Below, one piece after another: positions 46,501 to 58,316 of a stretch of 64,000 nt of DNA; position 1 is the stretch's first letter, and each line of letters begins with the position of its first letter. Position numbers and translations under genes: made by a program. Source of the stretch: Isoetes taiwanensis (Eukaryota > Streptophyta > Lycopodiopsida > Isoetales > Isoetaceae); the NCBI GenBank assembly GCA_021234155.1, contig JAJEKV010000006.1, positions 5,243,727-5,307,726 of the forward strand. Reading direction: 5' to 3'. A model generated the notes under the pieces. The model was not told where the DNA came from and ran no database searches. It saw nothing but the letters and a program-made list of their open reading frames with translations.

Positions 46501-46650
46501 GGACCTCGTATACCTTTTTCGAACATGCATGGGGAGCCATGGCAACTGAAATAACAGACTTTGGATCTATTGGCGATCCCGAATCATTCCAAAAAAGTTT
46601 GTTACTACAAAATGTGTTCTTGACTTCTAATTGCGACACTGGAAGGAGGA

Positions 46651-49090
46651 TAAATCCAAACCCCATTTCGTCAGTTTCTATTGCTTCTGGTTTTCAATCT
46701 GCGGCTTCTCGACCATGTCTCAAGTGCAATCCAGAATAAAACTCGACCTCCATGACGTAAACCCCTACAATAACCTAGCAACGCCACGGGGTTTTACGTT
46801 TTGGAGGCCATACCTAGGCCAGATTGGACCCGGATCTTGCCCAATGTCATGAGGTAGTGGGAGGCGTTGGCCCGGATGGAGCCCCTAAAACCTTGCGGAA
46901 GAAGTTCGACCCAAAGGTCCTCTCTGGAGGTCCACGGCCCGCGGACGGGCAACTCTCCCACCGGAAACCGTGATCGGACTACGCTAACGGACTCGAAACA
47001 TCGACGCAACCCACGAGACCAAGTTTAGGTAGGCGAAGACCACCCTGCTCCGGAAGCACCAAAGTAGCTCATGTCCAACACGTTAAGTAGTGAATTGGCC
47101 TTAGCGGAGGGTGCGGAGAATCTTGCCATGTAGAGGGTTAGTGTTTCTTTTGCTTTGCAAAAAAAATGGCCAGTGTAACTTGGTCCCTAGGGTAATTTAT
47201 TTGTTTGGACGACATGGCGAAGTCAAATCTCCATTCCCCTCAGGCCTTTGTACTGCCCGAGCGACAAAACACTTGGGTTTCTACGGTCATTGCGGGGACA
47301 CTTTGCGGTTTTATACGTTCTCTGGACAGATCTTGAATTTTTGAGCACACTTTCGAAGCAAGTTACTTGAATGGAGAATTCAGCGATCGGATAGGGAAAC
47401 CGGTGTTCCGGGAAGGGAGGCATTGGCATTTGCCCTCCCCGGGCGCGGTAGGAAATCACGCCTCCGGTAAATCCAAACCCCATTTCGTCGGTTTCTATTG
47501 CTTCGGTTTTCAATGCGCAGCTTCTCCGACCATGTCTCAAGTGCAATCCCAGATAAAACTTCGACCTCCATAACGTAAACCCTACAATAACCTAGCAACC
47601 CACGGGGGGTTTCGTTTTGGAGGCCATACCCCTGGTCCGATTGGACCGGGATCTTGCACAATGTCATGAGGTAGTGGGAGGGCATTGGCGCCGGATAACG
47701 GAGCCCTAAAACCTTCGAGGAAGAAGTTCGACCCAAAGGTCCTCTCACGGAGGGTCCACGGCCGCGACGGGCAACTCTCCCACCCCGGAGGCGTGATCGA
47801 CTGCGCTACGGACTCGAAAACATCGACATTACCTTGGAGACCAAGTTTAGGTGGGCGAAGACCACCCTGCTCCCGAAGCGCCAAAGTAGCTCATTTCCAA
47901 CACGTTCGTGTGTGAATTGGCCTTAGCGGAGGTGCGAGAATCTTTGCCATGTAGAGGGTTAGGTGTTTCTTTTGCTGCAAAAATGGCCGTGTAACTTGGT
48001 CCCTAGGGTAATTTATTTGGGGACGACATGGCGAAGTCAAATCTCCATTCAGGGGCCTTTGTCTTGCCCGACGACAAAACACTTGGTTTTACTGCCGGTA
48101 TTGCCGGGACACTTTCATGGTTTGATATGTTCTCTGGACAGATCTTGAATTTTTGAGCACCTTTCGAAGCAAGTTACTTGAATGGAGAATTCAACGGTCG
48201 GGATAGGGAAACCCGTGTTAGGAAGGGAGGCATTGGCATTTGCCCTCACGGAGGAGCACCGGTAGGAAAGCTTGCCTCGGTAAATCCAAACCCCATTTTA
48301 AATGGGTTTCTATTGCTTCGGTTTCAAGCTGCGGCTTCTCCGACCATGTCTCAAGTGCAACCCGAATAAAACTTCGACCTCCATAGCGTAAACCCTACAA
48401 TAACCTAGCAACCCACGGGGTTTACGTTTTGGAGGCCATACCCCCCCGCCGAGATTGGACCAGGATCTTGCACAATGTCATGAGGTAGTGGGAGGGCATT
48501 GGCCTTGATGACGGAGCCCTAAAACCTTCGGAAGAAGTTCGACCCAAAGGTCCTCTGGAGGGTCCACGGCCCGGGGCGGGCAACTCTCCCACCGGGCTGT
48601 GATCGACTCGCCAGCGGACTCGAAACATCGACATTACCCTGGAGACCAAGTTTCGTGGGCAGAAGACCACCCCTGCTCCCAGAAGCGCCAAAGTAGCTCA
48701 TGTCCAACACGTTCGTAGTGAATTGGCCTTAGCGGAGGGTGCAGAATACTGCCATGTAGAGGGTTCGTGTTTCTTTTGCTGCAAAAAAAATGACCGTGTA
48801 ACTTGGTTCCTAGGGTAATTTCCTGTTTCGGACGACATGGCGAAGTCAAATATCCATTCCGGGGCCTTTGTACTGCCCGAACGACAAAACACTTGGGTTT
48901 CTACGGTCGGCCTTAGGGACACTTTGCGGTTTTATCGTTCTCGGGACAGATCTTGAATTTTTTTGAGCCTGCTCGAAGCAAGTTACTTGAATGGAGAATT
49001 CAACGGTCGGATAGGGAAACCGGGTTCCGGGAAGGGAGGCATTGGCATTTGCCCTCCCGGAGGAGCACTGGTAGGAAAGCCTGCCTCGGT
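46651..49090 (-). repeat. Three tandem 0.81-kb units, inverted relative to 45600-46500
   Basis: The marker TAAATCCAAACCCCATTT recurs at 46651, 47468 and 48281, giving periods of 817 and 813 bp. The third unit runs to about 49090. Units are GC-richer than the rest of the element and differ by many small indels. The long open frames on both strands are in register with the repeat and do not resemble known proteins. Confidence 0.85.
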
Positions 49091-49129
49091 AACCTTTGTG
49101 ATGTCCGTCTCCTGGGGTCTGGCCACCTA

Positions 49130-50556
49130 TAGGCTCCAACGTGCCACCTCCAACGTGCCACCTAGGCTCCAACATGCCACGTGGGCTCCAACATGCCACG
49201 TGGGCTCCAACATGCCACCTAGGCTCCAACATGCCACGTAGGCTCCAACATGCCACCTACGCTCCAACATGCCATGTGGGCTCCAACATGCCACCTAGCA
49301 TGCCACCTAGGCTCAACATGCCACACAGGCTCAAGCGTACCACGTGAGCTCCAACATGCCAAGTTGGCTCCAACGTGCCACCTAGGCTCAAGCATGCCAA
49401 GGTGGCTCAAATATGCCACCTAGGCTCCAACATGCCACCACATATGGCTTCAACATGCCACGTAGGCTCCATGGGTCAAACATGCCACCTAGGTCCAACA
49501 TGCCACATGGGCTCCTACATGCCAACGTGGCTCCAACATGCCACATGAGCTCCAACATGCCACGTGAGCTCCAACATGCCAAGTTGGCTCCAACGTGCCA
49601 CCTAGGATCAAGCATGCCAAGGTGGCTCAAAAATGCCACCTAGGCTCAAACATGCCACCGTGGCTTCAACATGCCAATGTAGGCTCCAACATGCCAACTA
49701 GGCTTCAACATGCCACGTAGGCTCCAACATGCCACCTAGGCTCCAACATGCCACCTAGGCTCCAACATGCCACATAGGCTCAAACATGACAAGGTGGCTC
49801 AAACATGCCACCTAGCCTCCAACATGCCGTCATGGCTCTAACATGCCATCTAGGCTCTAACATGGCACCTTGGCTCTAACATGCCACCTAGGCTCAAACA
49901 TGCCAAGGTGGCATAAACATGCCAAGATGGCTCAAACATGGCAAGATGGCTCAAACATGCCACGTGGCTCCAACATGCCACCTAGGCTCCAACATGCAAG
50001 GTGGCCCAAGCATGCCACTTAGGCTCCAATATGCCACCTAGGATAAAACATGCCAAGGTGGCTGAAACATACCACGCGGGCTCCAACATGCCAAGGTGGC
50101 TCAAACATGCCATCTAGGCTCCAACATGCCACCTTGGCTAAAACATACCAAAGTGGCTCCAACATGCCACGCTGGCTCCAACATGCCACCTAGGCTCCAA
50201 CATGCCAAGGTGGCTCACACATGCCACGCGGGCTACAACATGCCATCTAGGCTCCAATGTGCCACCTAGGCTCCAACATGCCAAGCTGGCTCCAACATGC
50301 CAACTAGGCTCCAACATGCCACCTAGGCTCAAACATGCCAAGGGGACTCAAACATGCCATCTAGGCTCCAACATGCCACCTAGGCTCAAACATGCCAAGG
50401 TAGCCCAAACATGCCATGTGGGCTCCAACATGCCACCTAGGCTCCAACATGCCAAGGTGGCTCAGGCATGCCAAGGTGGCTCAAACATGCCACCTAGGCT
50501 CCAACATGACAAGGTGGCTCAAACATGCCAAGGTGGCTCAAACATGTCTATCAAAA
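49130..50556. repeat. 19-bp minisatellite (about 75 copies)
   Basis: Consensus GCTCCAACATGCCACCTAG, with frequent AAGGTGG and ACGTGGG endings. Because 19 is not a multiple of 3, a 57-bp (19-residue) periodic peptide appears in many frames; these frames are artefacts. Confidence 0.95.
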
Positions 50557-50559
50557 TGC

Positions 50560-50980
50560 CAAGAATAACAACTTTTTTCAAGTCCTTGCTGCAAAACCTC
50601 ATTATGTATTTCTCTACCCTTGTCTATAGCTTTGCCACTGCAAGCTTTCAAATAACATGTAAATATAACAGTATCAGGAGCAATACCTTCTAACTGCATT
50701 TGATCCAAACACTGAAGTGCTTTTTGACCAAATCCATAGTCAACATATCATGAAATAAGTACAGTCCAACAGACTACATTTCGATCATGCAGCTTGCTAA
50801 AATTGGTTTCAGCTTTTGTAAGTGAACCACACTTGGCATATATGTCAACAAAAATCCGACCAATATAAGGTTCTCTTTAGGGCCTTTATGAGCAATTCCA
50901 GTTTGTATCTCTCGACCCTTTATTTCCATGTTGGCAAGAACTTTTAAACTGCAAACTAATGTGACAACCACATTAGATTT
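50560..50980 (-). pseudogene. Pentatricopeptide-repeat (PLS-type) gene fragment
   Basis: The minus strand, with frame shifts, encodes 'LANMEIKGREIQTGIAHKG' followed by 'ENLI', then 'VDYGFGQKALQCLDQMQLEG' and 'APDTVIFTCYLKACS', 'IDKGREIHNEVLQQG'. These are alternating PPR helices typical of organelle RNA-processing proteins. Only about three repeats remain. It abuts the 19-bp minisatellite and lies inside the 10.27-kb TIR element, so it is a captured or inherited fragment. Confidence 0.75.
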
Positions 50981-50984
50981 ATGG

Positions 50985-53090
50985 GAATCTCTAACAACTA
51001 TATTTTATTTTTATAACTAAGCATCTCATCAACGACCGAGATGGGCCAACATGAATGGCTTGGATTTCGATCCAAGTCCTCTCATTCTACTGGCCCATCT
51101 GTTTCCCGCCTTTGCCTTTGTTTTGACTACTCTGCATTGGCGCTCAGCTACCGACGATTTCCCAGCTCCGGCTATGGTGCTCCAACGATGCATGCCCTTA
51201 TCTCTTGCATGTCAGCCTAGAAAAGAATGCCTACATGCCTCCAACCATTTTGTGCTCTGGCTGTGCTTCAAGTCTAAGCCCAAGAAAAGGAAGCGATAAG
51301 CAACAGATCTGTGAAAAGCCCCAAAAGTAGTTGACACTTCTGTTCACATGGTTGCAGCCGGATTTGTTCCTAGATCAGAACGAGATTTGCTTAGCAAGGC
51401 GACAAGGAAAAACAATGGCGGCTTCTGGCAATTTTCTTCATATCTCTTTGCATTTCTGCCAGTGTAGCTCCTTCTGCTTCAAATCGGCAGGTCTGACTAA
51501 CACGACTTATTCAGATCAATTTTATCCTTCAATCCTCTATACAAACCTTAATGGTTTAACAAGTTGAAAATAATTTGTAGCATAGGTTTTTTTTAGTCAA
51601 AATGAATGGACCAGATTTCATGCAGATGAACGGTTCGGATTGTGATCCTTGTAGTATGACCCTATTTGTCCCCACTTTTCCCGCCTTGGTCGTGCGCTAA
51701 ACATCTCCCTCCGGCTACGGTGACATCTTTTCCTTATGGCATTCTTTTCCTTCAGGCTATGGCGACTTCTTTCTTTTCCTCCTTTCCCTTCCGCTAGCTC
51801 TGGCGACCTCTTCGTTTTCTTTTGGTTATGGCGAGGGTTGGCCTTAATGGCCTTGCTTGTTTTTGAATATGGCGAGTCCATCGTCCCTATTACGGAAGAA
51901 AGTCTTCTTCTGGCATGACCATTTAGAGATTTGTTTCTTTCAAGGGCGGGGGCTGGCGGATTTGCAAGCACCAATCGGCAAAGAATCAAGATGTTGGCTT
52001 CTACCGGTAGGGTTCTTATGTCTCTGCTGATTTGGGCCTATATTATATGCTGTAGATTTAGTCAGCATGTTTTGATTCCATAGCCGAGGTTCTAAATCGT
52101 CCCTTTTCCATGTAACTGAACAAGACTTGAATTTGAAAATTTGATCCTCTTCCAGCTGCACTTTAGCAATTTTGAAATATTGTATGCTACGAGCTCAATT
52201 TGCATAGTCTGATTTCTGCAAATAATGTTATGCGATGTTTGGAGAAAACCACATTGAAGATCTTGAGATATCATATAAAGGAGCTGAGTTCTGACAAAAT
52301 GAAGTAGTTGCAAGCTCATCCTCAAAATTGCATCCATAAAGCACTGCGGTTGTTTCTAAATTTGCTTCTGACATGATTTTGCATGAGTTCTTACTGTTTT
52401 CGTTGTTTTTTTACCACGAAAGCACTCAAGGACAAATGAACATCAGACTTCTCTAAGCGTGACAAAGGACTATCACGACTGTGGCACACAAGTAATGCAA
52501 CTTGGTAGATGAAGCTTGGTCTTTCTTTTCTCCTTCTCGATTTGTGTTTGTTCTTTCTTTGCGCAGTTCATCCTTTTGCGGGGTTCATCCTTTTCTTATC
52601 GGGGGTTGCAACTTGATCTTTATATGGGAGATCTTGCTTAAGCTTCATGCCCTTGTTAGAACTCAATAGGAGTCGAAAAATAAGAAAATGAAGTTAGAGA
52701 TGGCGGATTGAAGACATATCTGACTTGGGGAACATGGTCATCAAGTTTGAAATGTGCTCGAGCTGTTGGGATCTAATTCTATTCATTGTTGTTTTTGAGC
52801 TACAGTGCAGTGAACAGTGCATTGATAAACTTTGATAGATTATTGAAGTGTAAGCGTTGCCTAGAATAAACCTTTGGCAATTCAATTTTCAATAGTGTAA
52901 TCTCTGTTTCAAGGGAAATTTCAGTGTAGATTTGGAACGAATTCAAATCATAATTTGATAATCTTGAGTTTGTATTCATTTTATTTGCATTCAAAAGATT
53001 CTTGCTCCATATTTTCGTAAATGATGTATTTTTCCTTTTAGTAAGATTGTGTTTTCAAAAGATGTAGATTGAAATTATCAATAGCCAAAA
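50985..53090. other. Non-repetitive part of the TIR element, no gene recognised
   Basis: Contains CTATGGCGAC repeats (51720-51870, several copies of 'CGGCTATGGCGAC'-like text) and AT-rich sequence. The open frames at 51051-51299 and 51618-51989 are unassigned. I see no transposase. Confidence 0.5.
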
Positions 53091-53099
53091 AACAAAAAA

Positions 53100-53220
53100 A
53101 TAAAAGCGGTTTTTTTTTTTAAAGATGAGTGCCACGTGTCAATATTTGATTAGTTACAAAGATGTCTAAAAGCGGGTTTTTTTAAATATGAGTGCCACGT
53201 GTCAGTATTTGATTAGTGGA
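53100..53220. repeat. Subterminal direct repeats near the right TIR
   Basis: TGAGTGCCACGTGTCARTAT plus TTGATTAG occurs twice about 70 bp apart, each after an AAAAGCGG(G)TTTTTT stretch. CACGTG and ACACGTG motifs continue towards the right end. Confidence 0.7.
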
Positions 53221-53783
53221 CCAAACATGTTATTTTTGTAAATTCAAAAAAGTCCACGAATATGTTTTTTCATTTTGGAAACAACAGCTAATTTAAGAAA
53301 ATAACGTGTCTACTTTCTAATAGCTATATATAATACATATTTTAAAAATTCAATATAGCATAAAAAACAATAGCAAGATTTTAGTAACACATGTGGTACT
53401 CTGTTAAATAACATGTAACTATTTTTAAAAACAATCTTACTTTCACGTTGTAATTTAGCTTTTCACGTGTGGTAATATCGAGACCCACACATGTAATTTT
53501 GAAGATAAACAATGAATGGTTCCATCAAAAAACAACAGTGAAGGAAAAAAATACACGTTGACAAAAAATCACAAAAACTACGTCAAATTTTCCTACGCGT
53601 GGATTTTTCTGCCAAAAGACCACCGTGGAAAATTTCTGCCAAAAACCACTGTCTCTTTGTGCAAATCCGGATAAACGGGCCACGTGGACTTTTGGGGCCA
53701 TTTTGGTGTTGTTTTTGGCATAAAACAACACTTCCGTACAACTAAAAAACAACTGTGGACCAAAAATTGGGGTCAGTGTGGTG

Positions 53784-53892
53784 ATATTTTACCTATAGTT
53801 CTTCATTGTCTTTCATTCTAAGGGATTTGCATTGTCTATTAAAGATTCTCAAAACTAAATTCTAGCAATAATTAGCTAGATAAATTTATTCA
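53784..53892 (+). repeat. 5' LTR, right piece, and primer-binding site
   Basis: Continues the LTR after the 10.27-kb insertion, from ATATTTTACCTATAGTT to TTTATTCA. The primer-binding site at 53893-53905 follows immediately. Confidence 0.8.
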
Positions 53893-53919
53893 TTAGTATC
53901 AGAGCACAGATTGCTAAGA

Positions 53920-56900
53920 TGTCTACATGTTTGGAGCTAATTTATTAACATCTATTGAAGTTTTTTACGGTGATAGTGGCTTCCAGATCTAGAAGCAGCA
54001 AGGTTGGAGGTTGAGAACTTATGGTGTCTCATTGAAGGAGAAAATATCAGAATTTTGAGCTCTGGAAGATCTGATACAGGGGAAAAAAGGCAAGCAATGT
54101 AGGAGAGACTACTGCAAGCTTGAGTGGAGAAGGCTCAATTGTAGGAGACATACTGTTGAGGTAACTTCCAGAACTAATGTAGGATCTGTTGATGAAATTA
54201 AAAATATGGAGGCTTAAGCTATCATCACAAGTAAAGTAGGAGCATCTATCAGAATGAGATTGAGAGGTATGAAGACTAAGGATATGTGGAACTATATGGT
54301 GAAGCAGTATGAAGTTAAAACTTCTTCACAAATTGATGTCATGGATAATCAACTTAGGAGATTGAAACTGTATGAAAAAGGTTAACCTGATAGATTATTT
54401 GGAAAGGTATGATTCTATTATTGCAGATTTGGAAGGAGCCGGAATTATACTAAATGAGCAATATCAAATTTTGTCTTTAACAATGTCAATAGTCACACAA
54501 TAATCAACTAGCTATCTTGTTTAGGAATGTTGCAAAATCAAAAGAACATGCTATTCAAATGATTAGAACAGAATTTGAACAAAAAGGAGCAGGCTTTCAG
54601 GATGAGGACCATTCTGCAGAAGTATTGTATGTAGGCAAATCTAGGAGAGGAGGATTTGTGAATAAAGAAAAAAGGAGATCATGCTATAATTGTAATCAGT
54701 ATGGACATCTCAAGATTGAGTGTCTTTATGAAGAAAAAGTTGTCAGATGCTTTAATTTTGATGGCAAAGTCCATGTGGCAGCAAATTGCCCGAGTCCAAG
54801 AGGGACTTCCGGAAGGGGCAAGGGGAAGAAAATTTTTGCAAACAATAGAGATGGTTTTGCTAGAGGGAGAACTTGTTTTAGAGGAGGTAATCCTGCAATG
54901 AATGTTGTTGAAACGAATACAAGTGAGGAAGAAGAGGTTGATGAAACCACTGAGATAAAATTTGATCATATCTTGTCTATTTCTGAAAATTTGAATATAA
55001 AGCATAACAAGTTTATGATAATACGTTCGGGATTTGAAAAATACATGACATGTGATCCAAGTTTGCTTAAGAAATGCAAAAGAAAGGGAGCTGGACATGT
55101 TCAGCTAGGAGATGGAGCTTTACTAAAAATTGGAGGCACTGGAATGGGCATAAGCATGTTACAGTGTACCTTAAAAAGTATTATTTAGGGACCATAAAAC
55201 TACCTAAAAAAGTACCCAATACTAGGTACTGGGTACTTATATGATGGCTCAATAACTAATAAGTATTAAATTGGGTTCATTCATTTTCACCTCCAATAGT
55301 ACTGTTTTTATCTTGGCCTTCAACATTAACATGCTTTTGACTTTTATTTTGGACTTTTGAATTAGTTTTGATAAAAAGAATAAGAAAACAGTACCCATTT
55401 CTAAAGTACCCAGTGTAGGTACTTTGGCAGGTTCCAAAAGTGGACACCTGTAGCATGCTTATGCCCGAATATTAGAAATCTTTGATTTGGATGGAAGAGC
55501 AGCAGAACTTAAAGAAGTACCTTGTGTTCCTAATTTAGTAAGAAATTTGATATATGTTTGTCAGCTGGTGGATTTTAGATGTAAGGTCCTATTTGAAAGA
55601 CTTGAATGTAAAATTTTTCTTAATAATGAAATCAAATTTGTTGGCAAAAGAGTTGGAAATTTGTTTGAATTTGACTTTGAGCAATTGGCCAGTTTAAATA
55701 TTGTTGAATGCCCTTCACTAAAAACATGGCATGCTCGGATGTGTCACACAAATATGGGAAACATAGAAATTCTGGCCAAGAGGGGACTAATAACAGCAAG
55801 TAGAGAAGAAACAAAAAATATGTTGTGTGCAGGCTGCTTACTTGGCAAACAAATTAGGCTATCCTTCAAAATGTCATCCAAAAGAGCGAAAGATCAGTTG
55901 CCATGCAATAAGAGACAGATGCATTTAAGAGAATGAGAACATATGAGCTAATTGACAAGCCTATTGGGAAGAACATAATAGGAAACAAGTGGATTTTCAG
56001 AACTAGTTAAAGTGAACAGTTTGAGAATGCTACTTGCAATAGCAAACTCATGTGATCTCGCCATATGGATATAAGTACAGTTTTCTTGAATAACCCGAGG
56101 AAGAGATATATCTCAGACAAGCATCTGGATTTGAAATAGAAGATGGGAAAGTATGGAAGCTGAACATAGTAGTTTATGGCTTAAAACAATCACCAAGATG
56201 CATGGGTAGTTATCTGCAAGTGCAAGGTTTTGAAAAAATAAAATATGATGGAAATTTATACAGATACAAAGATGGAGATAAATGGTGTATTATTGCCTTA
56301 TATGTTGATGACAACATAATGATAGCAAAAGGAAAAAAGGTTTTTGACTAGTGCAAAGGATTACTGAACAAACGATTTCAAATGATAGATCTTGGTGAGT
56401 TGAAGAGGTTTCTGGGATAGAGGTATACAGGAACAGAACAAATAAGATTATAGTCTTAAATCAGCAGATACATATCCAAAATATGGTTGAGAGGCAATGA
56501 AATATTGTAAGATTGCAATCACTTCTATGACCCCGGGGCTTAAGATTTCAGCTCAGATGTGTCCCCAAACTGATAAAGAAAGAAGTGAGATGGAAAAGGT
56601 GTCTTATATGTCACTAATTGGATGTCTATCCTATGTGGCTAATTGCATTAGGCCTGACATTGCATTTGGTGTTAATATCCTTAATAGGTATAATCATAAT
56701 CCTGAAAAAGCACACTGGATTGCAGCAAAAAGATTATAAGGGGTACTATCAACTTTGGAATAACATATAATACAGATGACATGAATTTACAGGCATTTTG
56801 TGATGCTGACCGGGGAGGAGATCTGGATGAAATCCATGTCGGAATATTTAAATTTACTTGGTGGAGCATCTGAAGCTTGGAAATGCAAAAAGCAAAGTAG

Positions 56901-57238
56901 CTTTGCACTTTCAAGTAAGAGGCAGAATATAACTCAGCATGTTTGATGGCTAAGAAAATAATATGGGAGAGAAGATTAATGCATGAGCTAGATTACAATA
57001 AAGGATGCCTATAGTAATATTTTGTGACAGTATTAGCTATTTTGATATGTCTAAAAATCCAGTGTTGCATGAAAGATCTAAGCACATTAAAATGGAAATC
57101 CATTTTGTAAGAGATATAATAAGTAAGAACATGTTACATCTGACTTATATAAATAGAGTGGAACAGGCTGCATACATTTTAACAAAAGCATTAACAGTTG
57201 GAAGATTTCAAGAACTCAAAAATATGATGCAAGAATGA
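53920..57238 (+). pseudogene. Copia gag-pol, degenerate, integrase core deleted
   Basis: Gag: 'LIDYLERYDSIIADLEGAGI' near 54380-54440. ORF 54517-55188 holds a canonical CCHC knuckle (CYNCNQYGHLKIEC), then a second with Phe for the second Cys (CFNFDGKVHVAANC). The protease motif reads 'IIRSGFEKYMT', with Arg where the catalytic Asp of 'DSG' belongs, and is split by MITE copy 2. 55487-55936 is the pre-integrase domain (zinc site HARMCH...CAGC). The integrase catalytic core is missing between about 55936 and 55960. Reverse transcriptase (about 55960-56420) shows VYGLKQSPR and LYVDD with stops. 56497-57238 is RNase H and tail (SLIGCLSYVANCIRPDIAF, HERSKHIKMEIHFVRD). Confidence 0.85.
55146..55466. 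mobile_element. MITE copy 2 (321 bp) inside the copia protease
   Basis: Same ends as copy 1 (GGGCATAAGCATG / CATGCTTATGCCC), flanked by GAAT on both sides (55142-55145, 55467-55470). With the insert and one GAAT left out, the protease frame becomes 'GGTGILEIFDLDGRAAELKE', continuous and sensible. That confirms a 4-bp target duplication. Confidence 0.92.
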
Positions 57239-57269
57239 AATATTGCATGACGGGGGAAATGAAAGATGA

Positions 57270-57911
57270 TGTCATGTAATATTACATGGTTTGGAAAGTC
57301 AGACATGATTTTGGAAGTCACAGAATTATTGCTCTAAGTAATACTTGAGATTACCTAGATATATAGATGAAATTGAAGAAGGTCAAGAAAGCTGATGATG
57401 AATTGGGATATTACATGAAGGTTATTATATTGAATAGCCTAAGGTAAGTATAGGGATGAAGTTATCAAAGTTGCTATTATAGCGAAGAACCATCTGTGGT
57501 ATATGGCTATTAATGTGATGTTTAAAAAAGTGTGATGGAATGGCTTGGAGCCAAAGTTGCATTCAAAAGTTTAGGGCCGCCAGTCGGTTCGATTGAAGGC
57601 GAGATCGATCTAGCAGAAGTGTCGGATTGATTTATATAAAACCTAAGATGGATGTTGTAAGTGCTATCTGAGTCTTTCGAGTTGTTTGCGGATCAAATCG
57701 TTGAGAGCTTGGGCCCTCAGGGATCTGGTCAAATTAGCTACAACAAATAAGTCAATACGTTTTGAACATTAAAAAACAAAAACACTGTGGCTATCCAATG
57801 GTTTAAATTACGTGGTGATATTTTACCTATAGTTCTTCATTGTCTTTCATTCAATGGGATTTAGATTCTCAAACTAAATTCTAGCAATAATTAGCTAGAT
57901 AAGTTTGTTCA
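57270..57911 (+). repeat. 3' LTR of the copia element
   Basis: Starts TGTCATGTAATATTACATGG and ends GTTTGTTCA (TG...CA). TTATATAAAACC (about 57630) is the likely LTR promoter TATA region. See the 5' pieces for the alignment. Confidence 0.8.
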
Positions 57912-57922
57912 CCCCATCCCTA

Positions 57923-57944
57923 GGGCTTGCCCTTCGGGCAACCC
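57923..57944. other. GC-rich hairpin
   Basis: GGGCTTGCCCTTCGGGCAAC(CC) folds as a stem around a TTC loop with one bulge. It lies 12 bp beyond the copia 3' LTR. Function unknown. Confidence 0.5.
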
Positions 57945-58085
57945 AAAAAGATAAGACCATTAGAACTTTTCTTTTACCAAAAGATCCCAGAACATGAAAG
58001 AAATGCTAAAATTCAAAATAACACCATAATTGTTTTTCTTGATCAGTCTTTGAGTTTAGGGTAAAAGTATGCTGGTGGATATCAA

Positions 58086-58109
58086 AAGCATGCGTTCGGA
58101 CGCATGCTT
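58086..58109. other. Perfect 10-bp-stem hairpin and adjacent inverted repeat
   Basis: AAGCATGCGT, TCGG loop, ACGCATGCTT: a perfect stem of 10 bp. A second inverted pair follows at about 58112-58146 (AGCAGGG ... CCCTGCT). Together they form a structured 65-bp block upstream of the coding-like region at 58317. Confidence 0.6.
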
Positions 58110-58316
58110 ATAGCAGGGTTTTAGCCCGCTTAAAGCACCCCTGCTTTTTCTTAATTTGGGTGCTGATGGGTGTAATTGTCCGTCATTTTTTTCACGCCCT
58201 TCATGTACTCACACGTCCACCTCACGAACGAACCGTTACGAAAATGATTGTGGGATTTTGGCTGGATTTTCGCGCGAGTGGTAGTACGTTGCAAATTCGA
58301 TCGAGCCCAGAACTAC

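Larger units (their letters stand above)
43514..53780. mobile_element. 10.27-kb CACTA-like TIR element carrying repeats and gene fragments
   Basis: The left end reads CACACTCACCCCGGTTTTTG(GTCCACTGT). The reverse complement of the right end reads CACACTGACCCCAATTTTTG(GTCCACAGT). These are about 29-bp inverted repeats with four mismatches. A 3-bp duplication GTG flanks the element (43511-43513, 53781-53783), and the intact 3' LTR has a single 'TGGTGATATTTT' at this point. The CAC start, 3-bp duplication and subterminal repeats (ACATGT and CACGTG motifs) fit the CACTA/En-Spm superfamily. No transposase is visible, so it is non-autonomous and gene-fragment carrying. Confidence 0.8.
43111..57911 (+). 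mobile_element. Ty1/copia element with split 5' LTR and two nested insertions
   Basis: The 3' LTR is 57270-57911. The 5' LTR is in two pieces, about 43111-43513 and 53784-53892, separated by the 10.27-kb TIR element. Shared LTR blocks include TTGGAAGTCACAGAATTATT, TTATATAAAACCTAAGATGG, AATAAGTCAATACGTTTTGA and CTAGCAATAATTAGCTAGAT. The primer site follows at 53893-53905 (TTAGTATCAGAGC, from TGGTATCAGAGC). A purine-rich tract precedes the 3' LTR (ACGGGGGAAATGAAAGATGA). The 5' boundary is uncertain and I could not find the element's own target duplication. Confidence 0.8.

Noticed and set aside
48846-50693. Open frames encoding CHLGSNMPPRLQHA-type periodic peptides on both strands
   Set aside because: By-product of the 19-bp satellite. 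A 57-bp period explains the 19-residue repeat in all frames.
57275-57288. TAATATTAC within the LTR start, identical to a geminivirus origin nonanucleotide
   Set aside because: It lies in an AT-rich palindrome at an LTR end with no Rep gene or iterons nearby. A chance match is more likely.
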